Source: Metarhizium brunneum (Eukaryota; Ascomycota; Sordariomycetes; Hypocreales; Clavicipitaceae). Taken from it: a stretch of 64,000 nucleotides of DNA. Position numbers and translations under genes: made by a program. The stretch's first letter is position 1; the number at the start of each line of letters is the position of its first letter. This document shows positions 34,237 through 44,918 of this stretch, piece by piece. The stretch covers positions 5,146,001 through 5,210,000 of the forward strand of contig NC_089422.1 in NCBI RefSeq assembly GCF_013426205.1. Direction: 5' to 3'. Under the pieces are notes generated by a model. It did no database searches, was not told the origin of the DNA, and saw only the letters and a program-made list of their open reading frames with translations.

Positions 34237-34886
34237 TCAGAGATCCTGGGTCTCCGTCTGGTCTTCCCGTTCCTCGTTACTCTTTGTCTCATCGCCAGCA
34301 GCTTCATTCTCACCGCCCTTTGCACCAAAGAACCCCATAAGCCCGCCTGCAGTAGCTGCACAAACCCCAACACCCTGTGCGACGCCGTTCACAATCGCCA
34401 AACCCGCTCCGCCGGCGCCGGCGCTCTGAAGAGTTGCGAAGGCGCTACCAGCAACGACGGACCCAATACCACTTTGTACGGTGGCCGCGAGAGATCCTAT
34501 ATGCTGCTAAGCACTGTGATATGAGGGGTATGGGATTTGAAGGGAAAGAAATTACCTGCTGTTATGCCTGAAGAACTGAATCCTGCCACGGCCAAAGCCG
34601 GGGCAGACAGGAGAGCTGGGGCTGCCATAACAGCGGCTCCGGTACCAATTACCGCAGCAGCAACGGGATGCTCGGCGGCAATGCTTTTGATTCTTTCTCC
34701 GGCTGAGGTGCCGTGAGATGCGAGGAACGTCTTTGCACCTACAGCCGCGGGGATGATACGATCTGCAGCTATATCTTTGAGTTGCTCTACAGCCATGCCG
34801 CCGTGAGAAGTAAGAAAGGCTCCGTTGCCAGTGGCTGCGGCGCCGATGTGGGCTGCTGCTGCTACTTTTTCGATTTGTTGTGCCAT
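34237..34886 (-). CDS. Interferon-induced 6/27 (ISG12/Ifi-6-16) family protein
   Basis: Two exons, 34886-34556 and 34496-34237, with a 59-bp phase-1 intron, give 196 residues. The central segment is highly hydrophobic and Gly/Ala/Ser-rich: AVIGTGAAVMAAPALLSAPA, VAGFSSSGITAGSLAA, VQSGIGSVVAGSAFATLQSA, GAGGAGLAIVNGVAQGVG. This is the signature of the animal IFI6/IFI27 family, small membrane proteins of mitochondria, ER or nuclear envelope linked to apoptosis and antiviral state. Before it are two similar units, AFLTSHGGMAVEQLKDIA and TFLASHGTSAGERIKSIA. The C-terminus is charged (SNEEREDQTETQDL). The role in fungi is not established by this sequence. The gene is tail-to-tail with the Dus1 gene. 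Confidence 0.85.
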
Positions 34887-35177
34887 GCTGGATACGGGAG
34901 ATGCAGAGTGTCGCTTGCGTATGTCTCTTTATAGGTCCTGGTGACAAAGGTCGGACGAGAGATGTGTTTTTTTGTAGGCGTGTGAACAAGATGGGTTAAA
35001 AAATATTCCAGTTGGGTTGAAAGCAAGCTTGTTTGACAAACAAGGCTGCGACTTGTTCACAGCTGCAGTGCATCTGCTGACTGCAGACTCGCAACATGAT
35101 CGACCACCTATGTGACCTATCACTTGCAGCGTCACTTCTCCTCTAGATTCTGGTAGGTCTCAATCGCCGCAACAAAT

Positions 35178-37341
35178 TCACACTGGATACATCCCCCTGG
35201 CCAAGCCTTCATCACCTAGAAACACTCCCCAATCCAGCTCTGTAAGCTGATCATCACACCAGCCAAACAGATCCAAGCTCCCGTCCGTCGCAGAAGGCGT
35301 TTGGCCGTCTACTTCCCCAGCAGCTGTCAGGGCTTCGTACAAGGCAGACACTATATCTGGGGATCGATCAGATGTTCGCATCCATGGCCGCATTTCGGCA
35401 AATGTGTCCAGCGCTTTTGCCAAGCTCGTCTGCCAAGAGACGACTCTGTCTGATGATGGTGATGATACTTGTTTCTGTTGACGCTGTTCCATATTTCTGT
35501 TGATTGCAATGCTAAGCAGCGGCACGGTACATGCCTGGAACAGATACCATGAGGAATGCCACACGTGAATGCGGTTCGGGGACCAGTATCGTGCTGTGGA
35601 GTCGATTGCCTCTGCGGCAATGGAGCAACAGTGATCGAGAATGTGGGCTTGCTCGGGGAGAAGTTCTGCGGGTTTACGCTTCAAGTCATGAGCCATGTAG
35701 AGTATAAGGGATCGCGCAAGAATGATTCGGGCGTTGTAGTATCTCGTTTTTAATAGCTCTCGGGCGAATCGGAACCTTTGAGGAGCATTGTCAACTTGTT
35801 TTGTTTCTTGAGGGAGGCTCTTGTACCACGTTTGCAGTTCGGCGTCGAGGGCTAGAATCTCCTGGTTGGAGAGACGGCTGAACTGGGCGTAGCGATGTTG
35901 GGCTCGTTCGAAGATTAGACAGAACTCAATGTTGGCTCGGAGCAATGTAGCCTCTTGGTCATCTGGGTAGAGACACGATGGAAAGTATGTGTCCATGGTG
36001 CTGCTTTCCCATCGACCACATGTAGGGCGACCTTGGGTCATGCAAGCCCACGTGTCGAGGCAGAAAAAGGACCACCACGTTCGTCTTCTGGTTTCAACAC
36101 GCCTTCGACATGATTCCATTTCGCCAGGGTCTGGTGTCTCCATGGCCCTGCGAGGTTCACGGTGTAGACCAAGCGCAATGGCTACCCGCTGGGCTGTACC
36201 GAGGATGCCATAGGCCATGTTGGGCGAGTTCCGATAGTGTAAGTAGTATCCGCCGAGGAGACATAGGGCCTGCAGACTTTCAAGGTTGCCAGACCCTAGA
36301 CTATCCAATCCTGTAAACGAGCGGGCTTCCCGATAATACTGCTCGTGCAAACCCTCGCTTCCAGAAGCTATCGATCCCAAAGCAAAGACCATGTTCAAGA
36401 GTCCCATCCACGACCCATCCCGACGAGTGCCAGATGCGTACTGACTTCGAAAGTCTTGTTCATCTAATAGTGGAGTAAGGGGATGGACATGTTCGAAATA
36501 AAAGTCAATAAAACGCTGTTCCCGCAGAACACTCAGTGCTGGGTCTCTGCCGGTAACAGGCACTGCCGGATGTGCTGGTGAGGGTACTGCAGCCAGCGAT
36601 CTGGCACATTTGTTGGTATGCTCCTTGGCGGCAGGGCACAACTGAAATATGGTTCTGAATACGGCGCTCATGGATGTTACACCGAGATAAGAGCGCGCAG
36701 GGTGATTGTCTGCAGCCAATCCGAGGGCATTGATATCGTCACTGGCAACGGTAGCAGGTTGGTCGAGAGATTCGTCCCATTGGCGTTCCTCGGCCGCTTC
36801 TCCATTTTCTGACACGGAGGCGGACCCCTGAGCAGGTGAGCCCGAGGCAAATTGACCATCTTCTTCTCGTCTTTGAGGGAGAACGGGGGGCGGACCTGGC
36901 GTGATGGGCATATGAGGAGGCAGTTGATGCACCTTGCTGCGTGGAGAGACATGGTTTACGCTGAGTAGCTCGAGGAGTTCACTTTGACTCTTTTCCAAGA
37001 GATCTTTCAGATTGGAACCGGGAAAGAGAGTCTCCAGAACCTTGGATTGCAATTTGAGCTGCTCGGATGTCTTGTCAAAAGTGCTATTGCGAATGCCGTG
37101 GTCAGTCGGGTTTACGCGGCCAACACGCAGGCAGAGCGTCAAGATACCTCCTGCTCACGGCATTCCGCCTGGAGCGTTGGCGGAACTCGCAAGAGTCTGC
37201 ACTGCGGTAGTAGACGCAGCTACTGCAGGGATGGCGGCCGTCACACTTGATCTTGCGACGAGTGCATTCAGTACAGGATCTGTTTACTTTGCGCCCGGAT
37301 GGCGGCGGTGGTGATGTTGCCGAGGCTTGCGAGCTGGACAT
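35178..37341 (-). CDS. Zn2Cys6 transcription factor 2 with fungal_trans domain
   Basis: Two exons, 37341-37148 and 37083-35178, with a 64-bp phase-2 intron, give 699 residues. The zinc cluster at about residues 21-49 reads CTECTRRKIKCDGRHPCSSC followed by a longer last spacing (x8) to its sixth Cys. After the junction a heptad-like segment (KLQSKVLETLFPGSNLKDLL) may dimerise. The fungal-specific regulatory domain covers about 200-560: FIDFYFEHVHPLTPLLDE, then LQALCLLGGYYLHYRNSPNM, then RRTWWSFFCLDTWACMTQGR. This arrangement is typical of Gal4-class activators of sugar or xenobiotic genes, but no target is indicated. It is divergent from the beta-mannosidase gene about 1 kb away, so regulation of that neighbour is possible but unproven. 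Confidence 0.9.
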
Positions 37342-38329
37342 GTCGCCGCGGGCTGTGAAGAAGGGCACAGGCTATGGCGCTGGCGCTGGCACAAGTTGGT
37401 TCATGCAGGTTAACTGTACGAGATTGAGCGGACATGGGAAGTGCTTCAATGCTGGGTGCCGAGACATTTCTAGGAGGTCGGGATGAAGCGGCATTGAGAC
37501 GTGATGTAACCTCTGAGCAGCAGCTTGAAGTTGTTGACTAGGCCAAGCCGAGGGGTCCATGCGAACCCCGGATTCTGCCAAGTCTGGCATGTACCTTGTC
37601 GTTACTCCCTGCTCGGACGCCATGCCAGAGACCTTCTGCCAGGGGCCAGGGGCTCAAAAGTACCTACTTAGTACCTAGCACTGGCATTTCTTGAACAGGT
37701 GGGGACAAGGGACCAGTGCAAGTGCAGACTTGGTGCTCCATGCTCCTCGTGTCGCCTGAGACTACTTTCGAGCCAGGCCGCAGACATTCGAGAGCACGGA
37801 TCGTCTGCCAGGGCATCGAATATCACGATCAATCATCCATGGAGACACATGCAGCTATTCCTGGACTGGAACCCGAGCTCAGTCTACCTAATTCATGCTG
37901 GCACATTCACCGTCAACTCCGTAAACCGTCAACTGTTCGCAGCGTCGCTCCGAGCATCGTTCTCCTCCAAGTTGCTGGTGACCGACTTGATTGCCCATCC
38001 GCCACGACATCCGCCAACGCCAAACGCAATCCTCTCACCTCGCGCTGTCGGAAACATACATCCCCGTATCAAATCCGCCAATGTTGACTATGGCAAGCCT
38101 CGTCCCGCAATGTGGGGGACAGTAACTCTGCCGTGGGGGACCTGGCGCCTCAGAGAGACCATTGGCTTTCGACCTCTGCGGTTTACAACAATCACACCGT
38201 GGGGGTGAGTGGGAGAGTACTTGAGTCTGTCATCGGCTCAACATACTCGTCTTTCATGTATCGACAGAAAACTTGGCTGCTCGTTCTGTTCTTGTCACTA
38301 CTGCTCTACCGCAACGAACACAAGACACC
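37342..38329. other. Divergent promoter region, TF2 / beta-mannosidase
   Basis: About 1 kb between two divergent genes. It holds TAC-rich palindromes at 37659-37680 and three GTGGGG words near the beta-mannosidase start (listed separately). A short minus-strand frame at 37372-37623 has no in-phase splice to the TF2 start and is not called. Confidence 0.55.
38112..38204 (+). promoter_or_regulatory. Cluster of CreA-type GTGGGG sites
   Basis: GTGGGG occurs at 38112, 38133 and 38199, all within about 220 bases of the beta-mannosidase start. It fits the CreA/Cre1 carbon-repressor consensus SYGGRG, and paired sites are typical of repressed glycosidase genes. The match is direct; binding is inferred. 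Confidence 0.5.
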
Positions 38330-41088
38330 ATGATATATACACGAATTCAGCTCACCAACGGCTGGACCTTTAAACAGCAGGAGTGGCCGTCAGAAAAATG
38401 GCTTCCCGTTTCCCAGGCCCCTAGTCAAATTCACATGGATTTGTTGGCTCATAAAAAGTATTACATGCAAACAGTATTACTCAAGACACAAAACAGCCAC
38501 TGACCATGCACCAGAATACCAGATCCATTCGTGGACATGAATGAGCGTGCTGTACAATGGATTGGTGAAAAAGTGTGGCAATATCGCGTCTCGTTTCCTG
38601 CCCCAAAAGCCTCCTCCGCAAGCGCTGCCACAGACCTCGTCTTCGAAGGTCTTGATACATTTGCGACAGTGCTGCTCAATGGCAGAGAAATTCTCAAGAC
38701 AGATAATATGTTCGTCTCTTATCGGGTCAACATCAGTGAGCACATCAAACCTGACGGGAACAATATTTTGGAGATTGTATTCGACTCTGCTTTGATTCGT
38801 GGCCGAGAGATCGTCAGGGAACATAGTCACGAGCATAGCTTTCTTGTTAGACAGACCGAGGCTGGCCGAGTGGCCGTCAGGAAAGCCCAGTACAACTGGG
38901 GTTGGGATTGGGGCCCTATCCTCATGACTGCAGGACCCTGGAAGCCTGTATATCTCGAGCAGTATACTGCTCGCGTGGACGATGTGTGGGCTCAAAACGA
39001 ACTTGACTCAGACCTGGAGGCAGTCACTGGCACAATTTACACCAATGTCGTGGGTGACTTCCATCCTGATGACCGACTCGCCATCTCCCTAACACTCGAG
39101 GGCAGAAAGGTTTTGGAAGAACTAGCCCCTGCCCCCCGAAACGGCAAGTATTCTGTTCCGTTCAAGATCGCAAACCCTCAGCTCTGGTATCCTCACAGCT
39201 ATGGCAAGCAAACCCGCTACAAACTCCAGGCCAGCATTGTGCGGAGCGGTGCAGAGCTGCATTCTACATCAAAGTTGATCGGCTTCCGTCGTGCCGAGCT
39301 CATCCAAGAACCCGATGCCCATGGCAAGTCGTTCTACTTCCGCATCAACAATGTCGACGTGTTCGGCGGGGGCTCATGTTGGATTCCCGCTGACTCGTAT
39401 CTGTCACAAATCTCCCCTGCGCGTTACCACGACTGGATCAAGCTTATGGCAGAAGGTAACCAAGTCATGGTTCGCGTGTGGGGAGGTGGAATCTACGAAG
39501 ATGATGCCTTCCTCGATGCCTGTGACGAATTTGGCGTGCTCATATGGCATGATTTCCAATTCGCATGTGCCAGCTATCCCACCTATCCGTCGTACATGAA
39601 TACGCTTGAAATAGAAGTCAGACAACAACTTCGGCGGCTTAGATGCCACCCAGCCGTTGTAGCTTGGGCAGGGAACAACGAAGACTACCAGGTTCAAGAA
39701 CGATACCGGCTCGACTACGACTTTGAAAACAAGGACCCAGAGTCGTGGCTCAAATCAACATTCCCAGCTCGATACATCTACGAGCATTTTCTTCCCGAGC
39801 TAGTTAAGCAAGAAGATCCTTTCATGATCTATCATCCATCCAGCCCTTGGGGCGACGGCAAACCTACAGCCGATCCCACAGTCGGGGATATTCACCAATG
39901 GAACCGTAAGTGAAGCGTCGTCCTTTCATTTCATAAATTACACCACCCCGCTTACGAAACATAGTCTGGCACGGTGCCGTCAACAAATACCAGGAAGTAT
40001 CCCTCCTCGGTGGCCGATTCGTCAGCGAATTCGGCATGGAAGCCTACCCCCATCTATCCACTGTCCGACGCATGACCACCCACCCGTCCCAGCTCTACCC
40101 GGGCTCCATGACAATCGACTTTCACAACAAAGGCATCTTCAACGAGCGCCGCATGACGACCTACGTCTCCGAGAACTTCCGCCTTAAGTACGACCTCCCC
40201 TCCTACATTCACCTTACACAGGTCGTGCAAGCGGAAGCCATGCGCGCCGCGTACAAGACCTGGCGTCGTGACTGGGGCACTTCAGGAGACCGCAAATGCG
40301 GAGGCGTACTGGTCTGGCAACTCAACGACTGCTGGCCAACCATGTCCTGGGCCGTAGTAGACTATTACCTCGTCAAGAAACCCGCATACTACGCCATCTC
40401 ACGGGCGTTGAGGCCTCTCGATGTCGGTGTGAGCAGGACGTATCACGACTGGACGCAGACAGGATACTATATCGATGAGAATTCAAAACTGTGCACGGGT
40501 CAGGTTGACCAGACTCTCCCCGCGAGGGAGTCTACTTTTGATGTGTGGATCGCCAGCTCCAAGGTTCAAGCTGTAAATGCCAAAGTCACAGTACGCTTCA
40601 TATCCATCCGCTCAGGAAGAGACGTCTCCGAGAGCATAACGGCATCCGTGAGCGCTTCAGCGAATGCCACCACGACGGTATTTTCAAGCAAACCCCTGAA
40701 ACCATCCATCCCACATCATGACGACTACACCATTCCATTTGACGTTACGCAGTATGACCCGTATGTAGTCTACACGACGTTGTCTGTAGATGGCGCCGTG
40801 GTCGCCACCGACGCCGCGTGGCCGGATCCCATCAAATTCCTCGACCTGTCTAATCGAGGAATCTCATTTGCCATATCCGAAAACCGCGTCACCGTCTCTT
40901 CAGACCGCCCCGTCAAGGGCTTCGTGTTCGAAGAAGTGCAAGGTATGAAACTAAGCGACAATGGGTTCGACATCATGCCCGGCGAACAGCACGTCGTTAC
41001 GGTCGAGGAACCCGTCTCAGCCGATAAACTCCGATGGACGCACATTGACGCAGACGACGCCTCCATGGAAATAAAAATAAGACGTTAG
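38330..41088 (+). CDS. mndB: Beta-mannosidase B (GH2), intracellular
   Basis: Glycoside hydrolase family 2 enzyme that removes terminal beta-mannose from manno-oligosaccharides. Three exons (38330-38457, 38515-39905, 39965-41088) give 880 residues; introns are 57 and 59 bp. There is no signal peptide (starts MIYTRIQLTNGWTFKQQEW), matching the B-type intracellular enzymes rather than the secreted A type. The sugar-binding domain has WNWGWDWGP-like NWGWDWGPILMTAGPW. The catalytic barrel has VRVWGGGIYEDDAF, the acid/base Glu in VAWAGNNEDYQ near residue 432 and the nucleophile Glu in GGRFVSEFGMEAYP near residue 527. GVLVWQLNDCWPTMSW follows. The first coding exon is short and the open frame appears to start later if it is missed. 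Confidence 0.94.
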
Positions 41089-41234
41089 ATGTAGACTTTT
41101 TGTCAATTTGATACAACTACATAAGTTAATTGCCAAGCATAGCTAAACATGCCCAACCTAATAATGCATTTGATGGTATAATTTTGTACATTTATGGTTC
41201 CAATTCAGACAATCTGGCCCTCCGGCCCAATTAG

Positions 41235-43733
41235 TTAATCCTCATGACGGCCCCTCTTCACAGGAGGCGGCGACCTCGACACACTCTCGCTATATCTCCT
41301 CCTCTTGGCGGGCACAGGACTGCGCGATCTCCGCTTGGGCTCCACGGAAACAGATCTGCTGTCTCTGTCTCTACGCGGGGCCCTATTCCGCGATGCAGAG
41401 TAGGACGACCTCCTTCCATTTCGTTTAGGCGAAGGACTCGCTCTTCTAGCTCTCCTGGGCGGTGGCGAGCGCGAATCATACGATGGTGATCGAGAGTCTC
41501 GCTTGTGCTTATTGCGTGGCGCGCTGCTTACGGAAGAGCTGTTGCGACGGTACGACCCGCCCCTCGGCGAACGGTCCCGTCCGCGAGGCGGACTGACGGA
41601 CGGAGAAGGGCGGCGGCGATCGCGCGACGGAGAGCGGCTGTACGAGCTGTACGAGGCGCTGCGTCGCCTTCCTCTTTGTCTTGGCGCCGGCGAGGGCGAT
41701 CTGCTTCCGGAGACGGATCGTCGTCGAGGCGAGGCCGAGTAGGAGTCTCTGCGTCCTCGCCTGGGAGACGGTGACCTTGAATCGAATGACGCTGAACGTG
41801 AACGCGGCCGTGAACGGGACCGGCTCTCAGAGTATGAGCGCGATCTTGCCCTGCGAGAGGGCGTTCGAGATATAGAACGGCCCCGAATCCTGGCGGGAGT
41901 TCTCGAGCGTGATCGGGAAGAATACGACGACCCCGTGTAAGAAGAGTAGCTCGACACGGAGTCTGAGTCTGATTCGTCTGCTGCGGCCGCAGGAGCAGGT
42001 AGTGCTGGCTTGGGCATGTTCTGCAGGTACTCTCTCATCTCCTCCGTGAGCGCGCCTAGCCCAATACTAGTAAAGTAATTAATGGAAAACCGAATATTTC
42101 GCGGATTGTCCTTGGGGAAGATGCCCTCTAGGTTCGGGCGGAGCGTCTCGTCGGTCATCCTGGTCCTGAGCTTGGGCAGGCCGATTTCTTCCACGATGCT
42201 CTGGAATAGAATCTTGATAAAGATACGACTGCTGGACGTAGTTTCGTCCTCGTTGAGATGAATCACCGAAAGGCAGTGCCAGCCGAGGGCGTCCACACCA
42301 AGCATGTGCCCGAAGAGCTGGGCAATATTGCGAAGCTTGTTGTTTTCATAACGGTGGATGGTGTCGTAGTACTTGGCGAAGGACTGTTCAAACAGGTCGC
42401 ACCACAGGCGGTTGATTTTTGCAAACCGTTCGCCGATGAGGCCAAAGAACTTTGTGTATGTCTTTTCTTGGGAGCAGCATTCGACAATCATGGAGGGCAG
42501 CTCGGGTTCTTGGCCGGCGGGGAGGTTGATCTTCATGAGTTTGTGGACAGCTTCTTCGGGGTCGGCACTAGACATGATTGTGAGGTAGATTGTTCTTCGG
42601 AGGTTGACTAGGTCCGCGTTGGACTGGTCCTTGATTTCCATTGCCTTTGTCTCCTCTTCCTCCTCGTCTTCTGAGCTTTCGTCGTCTCCCTCGTCGTCGT
42701 CTTCGTAGTCGCTTCCCTCGCCGAGAATCTCGGCCTTGAGCTTTTTGTATGCCTCCTCGTTCTCCTCCCAGTTGGGGTCAAACTTGAAAATGTTGAGGCC
42801 ATCCTGGACGTCAATCTCGCCGTCCAACTCTGCTCGGTGTGTGATTTGGTCTTCTTCCTCGACTAGGTCCAGCTCTTCTTTGACGGCAGGGTGGTCCTTG
42901 AACTTGTCCTTGCGGACTTGGAACAAGACTTCAATCATGTATTGTGTTCGCTTGTCGATATCGGCTTCGTGCAGGATATTTCTGAACTGGTCAAAGACGG
43001 CGACGGAAATAGACGGCTGCATGTCCTCGAGGTATTGACCAACTTCTCGGCAGAGTCCAACCGCGATTTCTACGCTGTCATCGGTCGGCTTGTGCAGCAG
43101 CAACAGTAGGATCTGCCCTGCAAGCATCTCGTGCTGGACTTGCTGGTTGATGAGGTGTGCGAGGAAGGTAGTCGACGATAGACAGACAGACTTGTCGTTC
43201 CGCTTGAAGCCCTTGCGGAACTGCATTATCAACCTCTTGATCAACAACTCGCCAACCTGAGGCAACTTGGTGTTGACGATGGCTGCCATGGCCGCATAGA
43301 TGGGGGTAAAGGGCAAGCTGGCAGCCTGTGCCTTCATGATGGACCGGCAAAACAGTCCCCGTCCTCGGACCAGGTTCTCGGCAAACAGCTCGGGAACAAT
43401 ATGCTTGATATTCGCCGTGTTGACCTTGTTGATCAGACCGTTGATGCTCTTCTTCAGCGCCTCCCAGGCCATGCGCTGATACTCCTTGCTTGTCTTGTCG
43501 GTGATTTGCGCCTGCAGCGCCCTCAGCCTCGCGGGCGGGATGTACGTGCCTCCAGACCGCATGTTGAGAAGCTTTTCATATTCTGCCTTTGCCGCGGCCT
43601 GCTTCTCCTCCTCGGTTCGCACGGGCGGCGGCGTTCGCTCGCGAGGTGGCGGACGGTACGAGTCGGCCTCTCGCTGAGGCCCGCGCTCGCGTTCGCGCTC
43701 ACGACGCGGAATGCTAACGTCGGCGGACGCCAT
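41235..43733 (-). CDS. CWC22: Pre-mRNA splicing factor CWC22
   Basis: Spliceosome component needed for the first catalytic step, also an eIF4A3 partner in animals. One uninterrupted exon of 832 residues. The N-terminus is Arg/Glu-rich. The MIF4G domain spans about residues 85-290 (WEALKKSINGLINKVNTANI, ENLVRGRGLFCRSIMKAQAA, GELLIKRLIMQFRKGFKRND). After an acidic linker (about 355-385) comes the MA3 domain (LRRTIYLTIMSSADPEEAVH) and then SINYFTSIGLGALTEEMREY near 585. The last 220 residues are an RS domain of Arg-Ser and Ser-Pro-Arg repeats. The lack of introns in a 2.5-kb gene is notable beside its intron-containing neighbours. Confidence 0.95.
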   Translation of the reverse strand: MASADVSIPRRERERERGPQREADSYRPPPRERTPPPVRTEEEKQAAAKAEYEKLLNMRSGGTYIPPARLRALQAQITDKTSKEYQRMAWEALKKSINGLINKVNTANIKHIVPELFAENLVRGRGLFCRSIMKAQAASLPFTPIYAAMAAIVNTKLPQVGELLIKRLIMQFRKGFKRNDKSVCLSSTTFLAHLINQQVQHEMLAGQILLLLLHKPTDDSVEIAVGLCREVGQYLEDMQPSISVAVFDQFRNILHEADIDKRTQYMIEVLFQVRKDKFKDHPAVKEELDLVEEEDQITHRAELDGEIDVQDGLNIFKFDPNWEENEEAYKKLKAEILGEGSDYEDDDEGDDESSEDEEEEETKAMEIKDQSNADLVNLRRTIYLTIMSSADPEEAVHKLMKINLPAGQEPELPSMIVECCSQEKTYTKFFGLIGERFAKINRLWCDLFEQSFAKYYDTIHRYENNKLRNIAQLFGHMLGVDALGWHCLSVIHLNEDETTSSSRIFIKILFQSIVEEIGLPKLRTRMTDETLRPNLEGIFPKDNPRNIRFSINYFTSIGLGALTEEMREYLQNMPKPALPAPAAAADESDSDSVSSYSSYTGSSYSSRSRSRTPARIRGRSISRTPSRRARSRSYSESRSRSRPRSRSASFDSRSPSPRRGRRDSYSASPRRRSVSGSRSPSPAPRQRGRRRSASYSSYSRSPSRDRRRPSPSVSPPRGRDRSPRGGSYRRNSSSVSSAPRNKHKRDSRSPSYDSRSPPPRRARRASPSPKRNGRRSSYSASRNRAPRRDRDSRSVSVEPKRRSRSPVPAKRRRYSESVSRSPPPVKRGRHED

Positions 43734-43934
43734 TGTTGATTCCGAGATTCTGCGACTGGCACAGCGACAGAAGGCAGAAGTCGCCTTGGGATGCTCAAAT
43801 GTTGGTTGCGAGGGATATCTCGGTGCACGTTGAAGGTCGCCAAGGCAGCTTCAAGGTCGAGTGTCCGACTTGGGAAAAAATGTGTGCACGGACCAACAGG
43901 CTGGAGTCACGCCAACGCGCAGGTATTACCCCGT

Positions 43935-43944
43935 ACCCTAACCC
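43935..43944. promoter_or_regulatory. Telobox-like ACCCTAACCC upstream of CWC22
   Basis: A tandem ACCCTAACCC lies about 200 bases before the CWC22 start, on a short C-rich stretch. ACCCTAA is the core bound by Tbf1-type telobox factors in promoters of growth genes. Sequence match only; use as a control element is inferred. Confidence 0.45.
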
Positions 43945-44540
43945 TGACGCTATAATCCTTACCCCTAGGCCCCTACCCGTGATCTTCCCACTACATATTT
44001 GCCAGAGCTCGTCATGAGACTATTTTTTCTCGCCGTCTCTCTTTTTGAATTGCTTCCACGGCTCCAACAACGTTGCAGGGTCTTTAAGACGCCGAGTTCT
44101 TGACTCAGTGGTCTCGTGGCGATGCTTTTGCTACATGTTTACGCCGACGTTTGTGTGGAACGTGGCGACGACATGTCTCGATACACCCTTCGGCTCTACA
44201 CCCATCTAACGGGACTGACTGGACACCGAGCACTGTGCAGCAGACCACCCATATGGTTAGGGCATCTTTTCCCGTTGCTGTTCGTATGAGTGTACGGTTT
44301 CAGTTGAGCTTCAATGTGGCGTTGTTTCCTCAGTTTCGAGACCAGCAAAATACGACACATCTACATGGCAAGACTGACTTCCATCTAGGCTAAGTGTTGG
44401 TTCAGAGGAAGAAAGACGGTGAAAGTATATATAGAAGTGTAGGAACACGACTGCTTCATTCTCGAAGAGCTCAAGAGCAACACCACGCAGGAAGACTGAT
44501 TCTAACCCACCACCTATTTCCACTTTGACGCCTCCATCTT

Positions 44541-44918
44541 GTGCAGGATGAAGCCAACAACCTTGATCCTTCTTCTTCTTCTCAGGCAGGTTTCTGCCTT
44601 GCTGTCACCACAAGCCTGCACCGCATTCAAATCTGTCCTCAAGCGGAAAAGGCTCTGCTGCGACGAAGCCGCCAACACTCTCTTCTGGATGAACAAACTC
44701 TTAGGCCTGAGAATCTGCTACAAACTCGGCAGTATCCTCAAGGGCCTGAGTTGTACTCCAGCAAGCACAACCTCCTCCATTCGACCTTACCGTCTGCTCA
44801 GGCGAGCCCTTGTAGTGCTGTCTCCGCCTCCGCGGTAAACGCGCCGTCAGAAGCTGATGCAACATGGACTGTGACGAAAGAGCTAAGTAGAATGTGCATT
44901 GCATCTGAACCGTCCTGA
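44541..44918 (+). other. Overlapping coding-like frames: gene fragment or small secreted protein
   Basis: Two frames compete. From 44541 a 125-residue frame has balanced composition (Gln, Ser, Leu, Glu: LLDEQTLRPENLLQTRQ). It is preceded by a good intron-end sequence (CATCTTGTGCAG|G), as if it were the second exon of a gene whose first exon I cannot find. From 44548 another frame starts MKPTTLILLLLLRQVSALLS, a textbook-looking signal peptide, then a basic 75-residue tail with five Cys. They cannot both be real. I favour a gene fragment over a secreted protein, with low certainty. Confidence 0.25.

Noticed and set aside
37372..37623. 83-codon frame upstream of the second Zn2Cys6 gene
   Set aside because: Considered as a first exon, but the available donor and acceptor do not keep the frame into the zinc cluster.
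43935..43950. Chromosome end or telomere
   Set aside because: Fewer than two full telomere units with ordinary genes on both sides.
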